DNA of 16,809 nt from DASQPR01 sp035263025 (GTDB lineage Bacteria > Actinomycetota > Actinomycetes > Mycobacteriales > Micromonosporaceae): the NCBI GenBank assembly GCA_035263025.1, contig DATFRR010000149.1:1-16809 (forward strand), given 5' to 3'. Shown piece by piece: positions 1-6,804 of the stretch. The first letter of the stretch is position 1; every line of letters begins with the position of its first letter. The notes beneath the pieces are model-generated. The model was not told the DNA's origin, searched no databases, and saw nothing but the letters and a program-made list of their open reading frames with translations. Position numbers and translations under genes: made by a program.

Positions 1-109
1 GACCGGATGCCTCGAACGCGGCGGGCGGCACGTCGACGCGCGTTCCGTCGTCGCGCAGCACGGTGGCCGCGTGGCTCACCGGATCGAACGTTTCGACGGT
101 CGCCTGCAC
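1..109 (-). CDS. Small cold-shock-like (OB-fold) protein, N-terminal part only
   Basis: Partial gene running off the left edge. The minus strand reads about 36 residues from a GTG at 109. The peptide has the pattern VETFDP..HAATVLRDDGT..DVPPAAFEASG, which resembles the start of the small cold-shock-domain-like proteins that often sit beside cofC in actinobacterial genomes: a beta-strand, a DP turn, a strand ending in DDGT, then an AAF.ASG segment. It lies downstream of cofC on the same strand. No clear Shine-Dalgarno precedes the GTG, so the exact start is uncertain. The frame is also open further upstream into the repeat array at 129-210. The family assignment rests on remembered pattern similarity of a short fragment. 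A nucleic-acid binding role would be inference. Confidence 0.5.
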   Translation of the reverse strand, partial: MQATVETFDPVSHAATVLRDDGTRVDVPPAAFEASG

Positions 110-128
110 GGTGCCGACGCTAACAAAC

Positions 129-210
129 CGCGCGGATCGCGCTTGACTCGCCGAGATCACGCTGGCTGCCGCCGAGATCGCGCTGGTTGGTCGCCGAGAT
201 CGCGCTCGCC
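129..210. repeat. Short tandem repeat array, about 21-22 bp units
   Basis: Three clear units each start with CGCCGAGATC: 149-169, 170-191 and 192-210. They continue ACGCTGGCTGC, GCGCTGGTTGGT and GCGCTCGCC respectively. A degenerate fourth unit lies at about 129-148 (CGCGCGGATCGCGCTTGACT). The array covers the 3' end of cofC and the gap before the next minus-strand gene. On the minus strand one frame reads as a recurring RDLG(D/G)(Q/S) peptide. The cofC frame reads into the array for its last 17 residues before stopping. It could be a dispersed intergenic repeat type or a simple slippage expansion. Confidence 0.7.
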
Positions 211-828
211 GCCCGGGTCGCGGGCCAGCGCGGCCCGGGTCCGACTGCCGAGCCGCAGTCGCCGCGCCAGAGCCAGGTCGGTCGCGGTGTCGACGTCGAG
301 TCGCAGCCCCGGCCAGTCGCCGCGCAGCGGCGTCGCGCCAGTCGCCGCGTGGGCCGCAGCGGATCCGGGTCCGAAGCGCGGATCCAGTACCACGCCGGGT
401 AGCGCGCCGAGGAGCGTAGTACCCGTACCCATGTGGTCGGCAACGTACGCCCGGCCCGGCGTACCCATAATGGCGTCCAGGGCAGCGGCGAGTTCCGTGC
501 CACGCAGTGCCGGCAGATCGGCGAGCAGCGCTGCCCTGGGCACAGCGAGCCCGGCGGTGGCGGCACCGGCGTCGATCGCCGCGTTGAGCCCGCCACCATG
601 CGGCTCGGCGACCACGTCCGCGCCGAGCGATCCGACCGCGTTCCCAACGATCGCATCACCCGTGACAATGAGCACGCGCTCGACGTTGTGCGCCGCGGCG
701 GCCGCCGCGACGGTGTCCAGCGCGATGGCGAGCACCAGCGCATCGTCGTCTCGATCACCACGCAGGCGTGACTTGCCGATCTCGAGCCGTTTGACCGGGA
801 TCACAACGGTCCACGGGGCCATCTGCAT
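157..828 (-). CDS. cofC: CofC/FbiD: phospholactate or phosphoenolpyruvate guanylyltransferase (coenzyme F420 biosynthesis)
   Basis: Cytosolic nucleotidyltransferase that activates 2-phospho-L-lactate (CofC), or PEP in the mycobacterial FbiD variant, with GTP to give the precursor joined to Fo by CofD/FbiA in F420 synthesis. Family signatures from the N-terminus are VVIPVKRLEIGKSRL (residues 8-22), a LIVTGD strand (53-58), GGGLNAAIDAG (78-88), LLADLPAL (101-108), DHMGTGTTLL (131-140), then RFGPGSAAAH and LRLDVDTATDL (176-185). The start at 828 was chosen for an AGGA eight bases upstream; ATGs at 837 and 822 are alternatives, while the much longer upstream frame crosses plsC and is unlikely. 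It gives 223 residues, normal for the family. The last 17 residues (GGERDLGDQ...) come from the tandem repeat array and look like an acquired tail. Divergent from plsC. Substrate preference cannot be read from sequence. Confidence 0.93.
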   Translation of the reverse strand: MQMAPWTVVIPVKRLEIGKSRLRGDRDDDALVLAIALDTVAAAAAAHNVERVLIVTGDAIVGNAVGSLGADVVAEPHGGGLNAAIDAGAATAGLAVPRAALLADLPALRGTELAAALDAIMGTPGRAYVADHMGTGTTLLGALPGVVLDPRFGPGSAAAHAATGATPLRGDWPGLRLDVDTATDLALARRLRLGSRTRAALARDPGGERDLGDQPARSRRQPA

Positions 829-949
829 GCCGGTCATCCTGACCGACGACCCAGGTGTGCTGCACCCCGTCCTAGCCTGCCGCCCGCGAGCCGGGCATGA
901 TTTCGCTTGATACCAGTGCGCGCCGGGAGCGCTGGTCGAGGAGGGCGGC

Positions 950-1807
950 GTGGTACGAAGGATCGGATTCTGGCCCAGGACGGCGGTCGCCCTCCTCAAA
1001 CCGATCCTGTTCGTCGTGACGAAGCGCGACTGGCAGGGCATGGACCGCATTCCGCGGACCGGCGGCGTGATCATCGCGGCGAACCACATGTCGGAATTCG
1101 ATCCGCTGGTCATCGCTCACTTCGTCTACGACGCCGGCCGGTGGCCGCAATATCTGGCGAAGTCGAGCCTGTTCAAGGTGCCGGTGCTCGGTCCGATAAT
1201 CAAGGCGGTTCGCCAGATCCCAGTGGAGCGCGGCACGATCGACGCCAGCCGGGCGCTCGACGCCGCGATCGCGGCGATCCGGCGCGGCGAGGACGTGATC
1301 ATCTATCCGGAGGGTACGACCCCGAAGAAGGGCGACCTGTGGCCGCAGCGCGGCAAGACCGGCATCGCGCGGCTGTTCCTCGCCACCGGAGCACCGGTCA
1401 TTCCGGTCGCGACGTGGGGTGCCCAGCAGGTGTTCGATCCGCGGGAGCGCAAGCTGCACTTGCGCCCGCGCCGGCCAGTGACGGTGATCGCCGGCAACGA
1501 GATCGACCTGTCGAAGTGGAAGGGCGTCGAGCCGACCGCCGCGAACCTCTATGCGATCACCGACGAGATCATGCTCGTGCTCCGGCGGATGGTGGGCGAG
1601 ATCCGCGGCGAGACGCCGCCGTTGGCCCCCAGCTCCGCGGGTCGGCGCCTGGCCAACGGCACCGCCGATGTGGTGCCGGTCGAACGCGATGTGCCGGGCC
1701 AGGCGGCAAGTTCCGAGCCGGCCGACGGTTCCGCAAGTTCCGAGCCGGCCGACGGTGGCGTGGTTTCCGACGGTGACGCGGCTGCGCCGCGCGCGGACGC
1801 GCCATGA
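950..1807 (+). CDS. plsC: 1-acyl-sn-glycerol-3-phosphate acyltransferase (PlsC family)
   Basis: Membrane-associated acyltransferase predicted to acylate lysophosphatidic acid to phosphatidic acid. The HX4D catalytic motif is NHMSEFD (His46, Asp51). The glycerophosphate-binding region is FKVPVLGPIIKAVRQIPVERG (75-95, conserved parts), and the EGT motif is IIYPEGTTPKKGD (117-129), followed by KTGIARLFLATGAPVIPVATWG. The GTG start at 950 has a strong GAGGAGGG Shine-Dalgarno at 938-945. The enzyme proper ends near residue 220. The last 65 residues form a low-complexity Ala/Ser/Asp/Pro tail holding a duplicated ASSEPADG segment encoded by a tandem DNA repeat. The stop overlaps the gpsA start (ATGA), so the two are co-translated and fit consecutive steps of glycerophospholipid synthesis. 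The gene is divergent from cofC. Confidence 0.92.
   Translation: MVRRIGFWPRTAVALLKPILFVVTKRDWQGMDRIPRTGGVIIAANHMSEFDPLVIAHFVYDAGRWPQYLAKSSLFKVPVLGPIIKAVRQIPVERGTIDASRALDAAIAAIRRGEDVIIYPEGTTPKKGDLWPQRGKTGIARLFLATGAPVIPVATWGAQQVFDPRERKLHLRPRRPVTVIAGNEIDLSKWKGVEPTAANLYAITDEIMLVLRRMVGEIRGETPPLAPSSAGRRLANGTADVVPVERDVPGQAASSEPADGSASSEPADGGVVSDGDAAAPRADAP
1706..1759 (+). repeat. Tandem duplication of 27 bp in the 3' end of plsC
   Basis: Two adjacent copies of a 27-base unit beginning GCAAGTTCCGAGCCGGCC differ only at the last few bases. They encode ASSEPADGS followed by ASSEPADGG (residues 253-270) in the acidic disordered tail of PlsC. The unit length is a multiple of three, so the frame is kept. 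It is unlike the other repeats of this window. Confidence 0.85.
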
Positions 1808-2814
1808 TCACGATCCGGCGCGCGGCGGTGCTCGGCGCGGGCTCATGGGGTACGGCGTTTGCGAAGGTTCTAGCCGACGCCGGCACCGACGTCACGTTAT
1901 GGGCTCGGCGCCCCGACGTGGCCGAGGCGATCAACGCGACGCGGCGCAACGTCGAATACCACCCGAGCCTCGTGCTGCCGAGCGCGGTGCGCGCGACCGC
2001 CGACGCAACCGCCGCGATTGCCGATGCGGACCTGGTTGTCCTGTCGATCCCGGCTCAGACGCTGCGCGGCAACCTCGCCGAGTGGTCCGCGGCGATCGGT
2101 GATCGAGCCACGTTGGTGAGCCTCATCAAGGGCATCGAACTCGGCACCGGCAAGCGGATGACGGAGGTGATCAGCGAGGCGACCCGCATCGATCCATCGC
2201 GCGTAGCCGCGGTGACCGGCCCGAATCTCGCCGCCGAGATCGCCGCGGCACAGATCGCCGCGACCGTGGTGGCGTGCACTGACGACGAGCGTGCACAGGC
2301 CGTACAGGCCGCCATCGCCACGCGGTATTTCCGGCCGTACACCAACGACGACGTGATCGGCTGCGAGTTGGGCGGCGCGGTGAAGAACGCGATCGCGTTG
2401 GCCTATGGAATGGCGAGCGCGATGGGCTTCGGCGACAACACGAAGGCGACGCTGATCACGCGCGGCCTTGCCGAGACGGCGCGACTGGGCATGCGCCTCG
2501 GTGCCGACCCGCTCACGTTCGCCGGTCTGGCCGGGCTCGGAGACCTCGTCGCGACGTGCTCGTCGCCACTGTCGCGCAACCGTACGTTCGGTGAGCGGCT
2601 CGGCCGCGGCGAGACGGTGGAGCAGGCGCAGGCCGCCACGCGGCAGACCGCGGAGGGCGTCAAGAGTTGCCTCGCGATCCGGGATCTCGCGCGCTCGCAG
2701 GGTGTCGAGACGCCGATCACGGAACAGGTCGAGCGCGTGTGCCACGAGGGCGTCGACCCACGCGTCGCGGTCGCCGAGTTGATGAGCCGCGAGACGAAGC
2801 CCGAGACGACGTGA
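1804..2814 (+). CDS. gpsA: Glycerol-3-phosphate dehydrogenase [NAD(P)+]
   Basis: Cytosolic enzyme reducing dihydroxyacetone phosphate to sn-glycerol 3-phosphate, the backbone for phospholipids. The N-terminal Rossmann motif is GAGSWGTA (11-18). SLIKGIE (106-112) carries the conserved lysine of the substrate site. VTGPNLAAEIA (138-146) follows, then the catalytic-lysine helix GGAVKNAIALAYG (Lys194), and TRGLAE, FAGLAGLGDL and SSPLSRNRTFG of the C-terminal domain. At 336 residues it has the family's normal length and all key residues. The ATG overlaps the plsC stop by four bases and no separate promoter is evident, so it should be translationally coupled. Its own stop overlaps the GTG of the next gene, again by four bases. 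Confidence 0.97.
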   Translation: MITIRRAAVLGAGSWGTAFAKVLADAGTDVTLWARRPDVAEAINATRRNVEYHPSLVLPSAVRATADATAAIADADLVVLSIPAQTLRGNLAEWSAAIGDRATLVSLIKGIELGTGKRMTEVISEATRIDPSRVAAVTGPNLAAEIAAAQIAATVVACTDDERAQAVQAAIATRYFRPYTNDDVIGCELGGAVKNAIALAYGMASAMGFGDNTKATLITRGLAETARLGMRLGADPLTFAGLAGLGDLVATCSSPLSRNRTFGERLGRGETVEQAQAATRQTAEGVKSCLAIRDLARSQGVETPITEQVERVCHEGVDPRVAVAELMSRETKPETT

Positions 2815-4013
2815 GCGACGGCATTGACGCGGCCGGAGTGGACGCCGGCGGAGGGGACCCGGCCGGCGTTGACTACGGCGACGGTACGCGCGCCGCGCAC
2901 GCCGGGCTGCCGGATGCCGTACCAGGGCGGCCGTTCGTACCCGGGCCGGTGCTGGCCGCGCCCTACCACCTCGATCCGGCGACCGGGCCGCGTGCCGGGC
3001 TCGACGGGTACGGGCGCACCGATAACGCGTCGTGGCGTGCTCTGGAGGCGGCGATCGCCGGCCTGGAAGCGCCGGGCGGCGGTGCCGAGTGCGTGACGTT
3101 CGCGTCCGGTATGGCGGCCATCTCGGCCACGTTGTTCGCGGTGCTCCGCCCCGGCGACACGATCGTGCTGCCGGCGGACGGCTACTACAAGACGCGCGCG
3201 TTTGCCGCGGACCGGCTCGCACCGCTCGGCATCACGGTGGCCGAGGCGCCGACGGCCGGACCGTACCCATCGTTTGCCGGCGTACGCCTTGTGCTGCTCG
3301 AGTCGCCCGCGAACCCCGGGCTCGATGTGTGCGACATTCCCGCATTGGCGGCGGCTGCGCATGCCGCTGGCGCGCTCATCGCGGTCGACAACACGGCCGC
3401 TACCCCGCTCGGCCAACGGCCACTCGCGCTCGGCGCCGACTTCAGTGTCGCGTCGGGTACGAAGGCGTTGACCGGACATTCCGATCTGCTACTCGGGTAC
3501 GTGTGCGCATCGGATCCGGCGCTCGCGGCGTCGGTGCGCGACTGGCGTGGGCAGACCGGCGGCATCCCGGGCGGCTTCGAGGCGTGGCTCGCACACCGAT
3601 CGCTCGCCACGCTCGACATTCGCCTCGCGCGACAGACCGCAAACGCCACCGCGGTCGCCGCGATGCTCGCATCGCATCCGCTGGTTATGTCGGTACGGTT
3701 TCCCGGCCGCCCCGACGATCCGTCGTACGCCGTCGCCATGGCACAGATGCGGCGCGTACCGGGCATCGTGACGTTCACGCTGCCCTCCGCGGCGCATGTC
3801 ACCGCGATGCTCGACGCGTCGACGCTGGTGGCCGCGGCCACGTCGTTCGGCGGCGTGCACTCCAGCGCGGATCGGCGCGAGCAGTGGGGCGACCCGGTGC
3901 CGCCGGGCTTAGTACGCATGTCGTGCGGCATCGAGGACGCAACCGATCTCGTCGCGGATCTAGAGGCTGCGGTGGACCATGCGATGCATGCCGTCGGCGG
4001 TTCGCGAGATTAG
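2811..4013 (+). CDS. Cystathionine gamma-synthase/lyase family PLP enzyme
   Basis: Fold-type I PLP enzyme of the Cys/Met metabolism family. Features present are the Tyr/Arg phosphate-contact motif GYGRTDN (66-72), the cofactor loop FASGMAA (97-103), a ring-stacking tyrosine segment DGYYKTRAF (123-131), ESPANPG, the pyridine-binding AVDNTAATPLG (Asp193) and the Schiff-base lysine in SGTKALTGHSD (Lys218). A late VRMSCGIED carries the carboxylate-binding arginine. The GTG at 2811 overlaps the gpsA stop (GTGA) and gives 400 residues. The frame is open further upstream but only inside gpsA. The first 40 or so residues are Gly/Asp-rich and not part of the fold. The family includes synthases, gamma-lyases and acetylhomoserine sulfhydrylases that motifs do not separate, so the reaction is left open. 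It ends the plsC-gpsA operon and faces the TPR gene convergently. Confidence 0.9.
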   Translation: MSDGIDAAGVDAGGGDPAGVDYGDGTRAAHAGLPDAVPGRPFVPGPVLAAPYHLDPATGPRAGLDGYGRTDNASWRALEAAIAGLEAPGGGAECVTFASGMAAISATLFAVLRPGDTIVLPADGYYKTRAFAADRLAPLGITVAEAPTAGPYPSFAGVRLVLLESPANPGLDVCDIPALAAAAHAAGALIAVDNTAATPLGQRPLALGADFSVASGTKALTGHSDLLLGYVCASDPALAASVRDWRGQTGGIPGGFEAWLAHRSLATLDIRLARQTANATAVAAMLASHPLVMSVRFPGRPDDPSYAVAMAQMRRVPGIVTFTLPSAAHVTAMLDASTLVAAATSFGGVHSSADRREQWGDPVPPGLVRMSCGIEDATDLVADLEAAVDHAMHAVGGSRD

Positions 4014-4040
4014 GCGCGGCCGGCGCACGCCCGCGCGCGG

Positions 4041-5168
4041 CTAGTCGAGTGGGCGCCGTGGCGTGACGATGCTCGGCTGCCCGCCCACGCCGAACACCTC
4101 GGCACGGTAACGGCGCCGCTGGCGCGTCTGATGCAACCGCGGCTCGACGCGGATGCGCAGCCGCCACAGCAGCGCGAGCGACCACAACAGCAGCGGCGCG
4201 ATGTACGTCGCCGGCGGCGAGCCGAATGCCTCGGTGGCCGCGATCCACAGCCCGAACGCCAGCACGCCCGCCGTGACGCCGACGTTCACTCGGGTGACCA
4301 TCGGGCTCCTACCGCGCAGCGCCAGCCGTCGCATCGGCGCCGGCAGCCGGCGGTACGCGATTGTGCCGACGGTCACGTACGCGACCAGCAAGGCGAGCGT
4401 GACCAGCGCGCCGGTCAGCGGCGGCACCACCATCGCGACGACCAACGCGGTGACCACGATCACGACGCCAGCGTCCAGAGCGCTTTGCATCCACACGAAC
4501 GCGCTCGCGCCGACATTGCGCGCGTACATGTCCTCGGTCGGATTCGCGGCGGCCACCGCGCCGAACCCTCGTCCGGCCGCCACCACCTTCCCGCCCCGCA
4601 GGTCGGTGACGGCAAGGTTGGTGAGAGCCGCCGCATTCGACGGATCGAGGGCAAGTGCGTGCGCGAAGTATCGCCGCGCGTGCCGAAGCTCGCCGATGTT
4701 CAGCAGCACCCGGCCCATCGTGACGTGCGCGTCGGCTGCGTGCGGTGCGATCTGCAGCGCGCGCAACGCCGCCTCGTACGCCATCTTCTTGTCCGATGGC
4801 TTCGTGCCGACGAGCGCGGCATCCGCGAGGATCATGTGCGGGCGCCAGGCATTCGGCGCTAGTTCGATCGACCGTCTCGCCGCCGCGACTGCCTCCGGAT
4901 GGCGGCGCATGTTGTGCAGCGCCAGCGAACGCAGCCGGTGTGCCCACTCGGAGTGCGGGTTCGCCGCGATCGCGCGGTTCGCGGCGCGCAACATCGTCGG
5001 GTAGTCCTTCGTTGCGTTGTGGCACTGGGCGAGCTGGCACAGCGCTTGATGATTGGCCGGCTCGCTGGCCACCACGCGGCCGAGGATCTCGATTGCGTCG
5101 ACGGCCCGTCCGAGTTCTCGTAGTGCGTCCGCACGCTTGAGATCGGAGGCCACGTCGACGTCGGGCAT
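4041..5168 (-). CDS. TPR protein with C-terminal membrane segments
   Basis: Function unknown. From the ATG at 5168 (MPDVDVASDL) it encodes 375 residues. Residues 5-210 are a run of helical TPR-like units: ALRELGRAVDAIEILGRVVASEPAN, QLAQCH...AIAANPHS, ALHNMRRHPEAVAAARRSIELAPN, AALRALQIAPHAADAHVTMGRVLLNIGELRHARRYFAHALALDPSNAAALTNLA (shown here only as landmarks, partly abridged). Residues 228-337 hold about four hydrophobic membrane-spanning segments, near 230-248, 252-270, 294-312 and 319-337, and the end is Arg-rich. The N-terminal TPR domain would lie on one side of the membrane as a docking platform. The start shares one base with the stop of the upstream AAA+ gene (TGATG), so the two are coupled and probably form a complex; that partnership is inference. 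Upstream in-frame codons lie inside the ATPase gene and were not used. Confidence 0.85.
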   Translation of the reverse strand: MPDVDVASDLKRADALRELGRAVDAIEILGRVVASEPANHQALCQLAQCHNATKDYPTMLRAANRAIAANPHSEWAHRLRSLALHNMRRHPEAVAAARRSIELAPNAWRPHMILADAALVGTKPSDKKMAYEAALRALQIAPHAADAHVTMGRVLLNIGELRHARRYFAHALALDPSNAAALTNLAVTDLRGGKVVAAGRGFGAVAAANPTEDMYARNVGASAFVWMQSALDAGVVIVVTALVVAMVVPPLTGALVTLALLVAYVTVGTIAYRRLPAPMRRLALRGRSPMVTRVNVGVTAGVLAFGLWIAATEAFGSPPATYIAPLLLWSLALLWRLRIRVEPRLHQTRQRRRYRAEVFGVGGQPSIVTPRRPLD

Positions 5169-6559
5169 CAGGCCAGCTTCCGCTTCTTCAGGTAAGCGGC
5201 TAGATCGTCGTAGGCACCGGACTCGTTGGCGAACATCGCGACGTTGCGGGCGGACGCGAGCCACGGTCCAGTGGATGGCCGCACCTCCCGGAGCGCTCGG
5301 TCGAAGTCCCGCTGCTCGATCATCCGTACGTCACCGGTCGCGATCGAGTCGTGCATCGCGTGTTCGGCGGCGCTGTCGCACAGGTGAGCCAGATCCGCAC
5401 CGGAGAAGTCTTCGGTCGCCGCCACGATCCTTCGCACGTCGATGTTCGCGACCGGCCGATCGCGAAGGTGATATTCGACGATCGGGCCGCGGGCGGCGCG
5501 ATCCGGCGGCAGCACAAGAATCACGCGATCGAAGCGGCCGGGGCGTCGGAGCGCCGGGTCGACGTCCCACGGCGCGTTCGTCGCGGCGAGCACGAACACG
5601 CCGTCGTTGTCGCCGTCCATGCCGTCGAGTTCGGCAAGCAACTGGTTGCCGAGGGTGCGCATGGTCGACGAGTTCACCGCGCTGCGCTTGTGTCCGAGCG
5701 CGTCGATCTCGTCCAGGAACAGCACACACGGAGCGTTGCGGCGCGCGCTGTCGAAGATCTGGTGCAGGTTCTGCTCGGAGTTGCCGACGTACATGTTCAG
5801 CACGTCGACGATCGACAGCGAGATGAACTTCGCGCCCATCTCGCCGGCCACCGCGCGCGCGATGAATGTCTTGCCACAGCCGGGTGGGCCATAAAGCATC
5901 AGCCCACCGCGCAGGCTCTTTGCATAGAGGCTGCGCAGCGTGGGATTGCGCAACGGGGCGAGGAACGCCACCTCGAGTCGCCGCTTCACGTCGTCCATGC
6001 CGTGCACGTCGGTGAGGAAGATCGACGACGTCTCGACATCGAACATCCGATCGTCGTCGCCGCTGACCGGCTCCGGCTCGTCCGCGGCCGGCGCAAAGCG
6101 GGGCGGCACGATGCCGGTGAACTCGTCCTCGAACGCGCGCCAGTCGACGTCATCGGCCGGCCGCCGGGGCTCGGGCGCGGGTGGCATGGGTACGCCCGGC
6201 TCCGCCGCTCGTGGTTGGTCGCCGGCCGTCGGTGGGGTTGCGGCCGGTGGCGGCTCGGTCGCCTGCGACGCCGGCGTGGCGCCCGCGTCCGTACCCGTGG
6301 CTGTCTGGTGTCCCGGCGCGGCGGGCGGCTCGACCGCGGACGGCGGAGTCGCGTCGGGGCGCGCGATCGCTTGTGCCATCAGCGCCTGCGCCTCGGCATG
6401 GCCGGGATCGCGGGCGAGCGCCTGGGCGAGGTGACCGATCGCCTCCGCACGCCGGTCATCGCGCAACAGCAACTCGGCCAGATGCACCCGCAGCGGAAGG
6501 TCGTCGGGCGCGGCCTCGACGGCAGCCACTAGCGATGCGATGAGGGGGGAGTTGCCCAC
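5168..6559 (-). CDS. AAA+ ATPase with N-terminal TPR-like segment
   Basis: Single-domain AAA+ ATPase of the classical (Cdc48/FtsH/Vps4-like) type, 463 residues. Residues 1-66 form a TPR-like helical pair (LPLRVHLAELLL, AIGHLAQALARDPGH). Residues 70-135 are a Pro/Ala/Thr-rich linker. The AAA+ core follows: Walker A GPPGCGKT (224-231), a pore-loop-like MYVGNSEQ (256-263), Walker B LFLDEID (280-286), the second region of homology TNAPWDVDPALRRPGRFDR with arginine-finger candidates at 338-342, and a helical lid with sensor-2-like FSGADLAHLC. There is no protease domain, so it would act as an unfoldase or remodeller rather than a protease by itself. The GTG at 6559 has no Shine-Dalgarno but a TANNNT box six bases upstream, fitting leaderless expression. 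It is the first gene of a two-gene operon with the TPR-membrane protein. The substrate is unknown. Confidence 0.88.
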   Translation of the reverse strand: MGNSPLIASLVAAVEAAPDDLPLRVHLAELLLRDDRRAEAIGHLAQALARDPGHAEAQALMAQAIARPDATPPSAVEPPAAPGHQTATGTDAGATPASQATEPPPAATPPTAGDQPRAAEPGVPMPPAPEPRRPADDVDWRAFEDEFTGIVPPRFAPAADEPEPVSGDDDRMFDVETSSIFLTDVHGMDDVKRRLEVAFLAPLRNPTLRSLYAKSLRGGLMLYGPPGCGKTFIARAVAGEMGAKFISLSIVDVLNMYVGNSEQNLHQIFDSARRNAPCVLFLDEIDALGHKRSAVNSSTMRTLGNQLLAELDGMDGDNDGVFVLAATNAPWDVDPALRRPGRFDRVILVLPPDRAARGPIVEYHLRDRPVANIDVRRIVAATEDFSGADLAHLCDSAAEHAMHDSIATGDVRMIEQRDFDRALREVRPSTGPWLASARNVAMFANESGAYDDLAAYLKKRKLA

Positions 6560-6804
6560 GGCGCGAGACTATCTAGCCGAACGGGCAGTCGGCCAGGTGC
6601 TAGGTGGCGAAAGCTGTGGTGCCGTTGGGAACGCGGCATCCTGGCTCATTCGCAACCGTGTAGTTGGCCGCCGGCTGCGTCCTCACGGGCTAACAACGAA
6701 GCGGACTATGCAGACAAATGCGTCCGCCCGCGGCGGTGCGATTGGTGCGGTAGCGTCACGCGGTACGTGCACTGCGAGTCACCGCGAATCGGGGAAGGAG
6801 CACC
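6560..6804. other. Divergent intergenic region between the AAA+ gene and ddl
   Basis: 245 bases with no credible gene on either strand. It should carry both promoters. On the plus side a TAGCGT at 6751-6756 is a candidate -10 box for ddl, which would give a leader of roughly 40 bases. No matching -35, riboswitch-like fold or long inverted repeat was recognised. Confidence 0.4.
6566..6571 (-). promoter_or_regulatory. -10-like box (TAGTCT) for a leaderless AAA+ gene
   Basis: On the minus strand TAGTCT matches the actinobacterial TANNNT -10 pattern and lies six bases before the GTG at 6559, so transcription would start at or near the start codon. No Shine-Dalgarno is present. The -35 match is weak. 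Inferred from spacing only. Confidence 0.45.

Noticed and set aside
829..1113. Long upstream extension of the cofC reading frame across plsC
   Set aside because: CofC homology begins at about 822-828, a plausible AGGA precedes the ATG at 828, and the extension has no family resemblance and runs antisense to the start of plsC.
4014..4040. Terminator between the PLP enzyme gene and the TPR gene
   Set aside because: Only 27 GC-rich bases with no clean stem or T-tract.
4041..5264. Longer form of the TPR protein starting inside the AAA+ gene
   Set aside because: The extra 32 residues are an Arg-rich shadow of the ATPase gene; the TGATG overlap at 5168 gives a natural coupled start.
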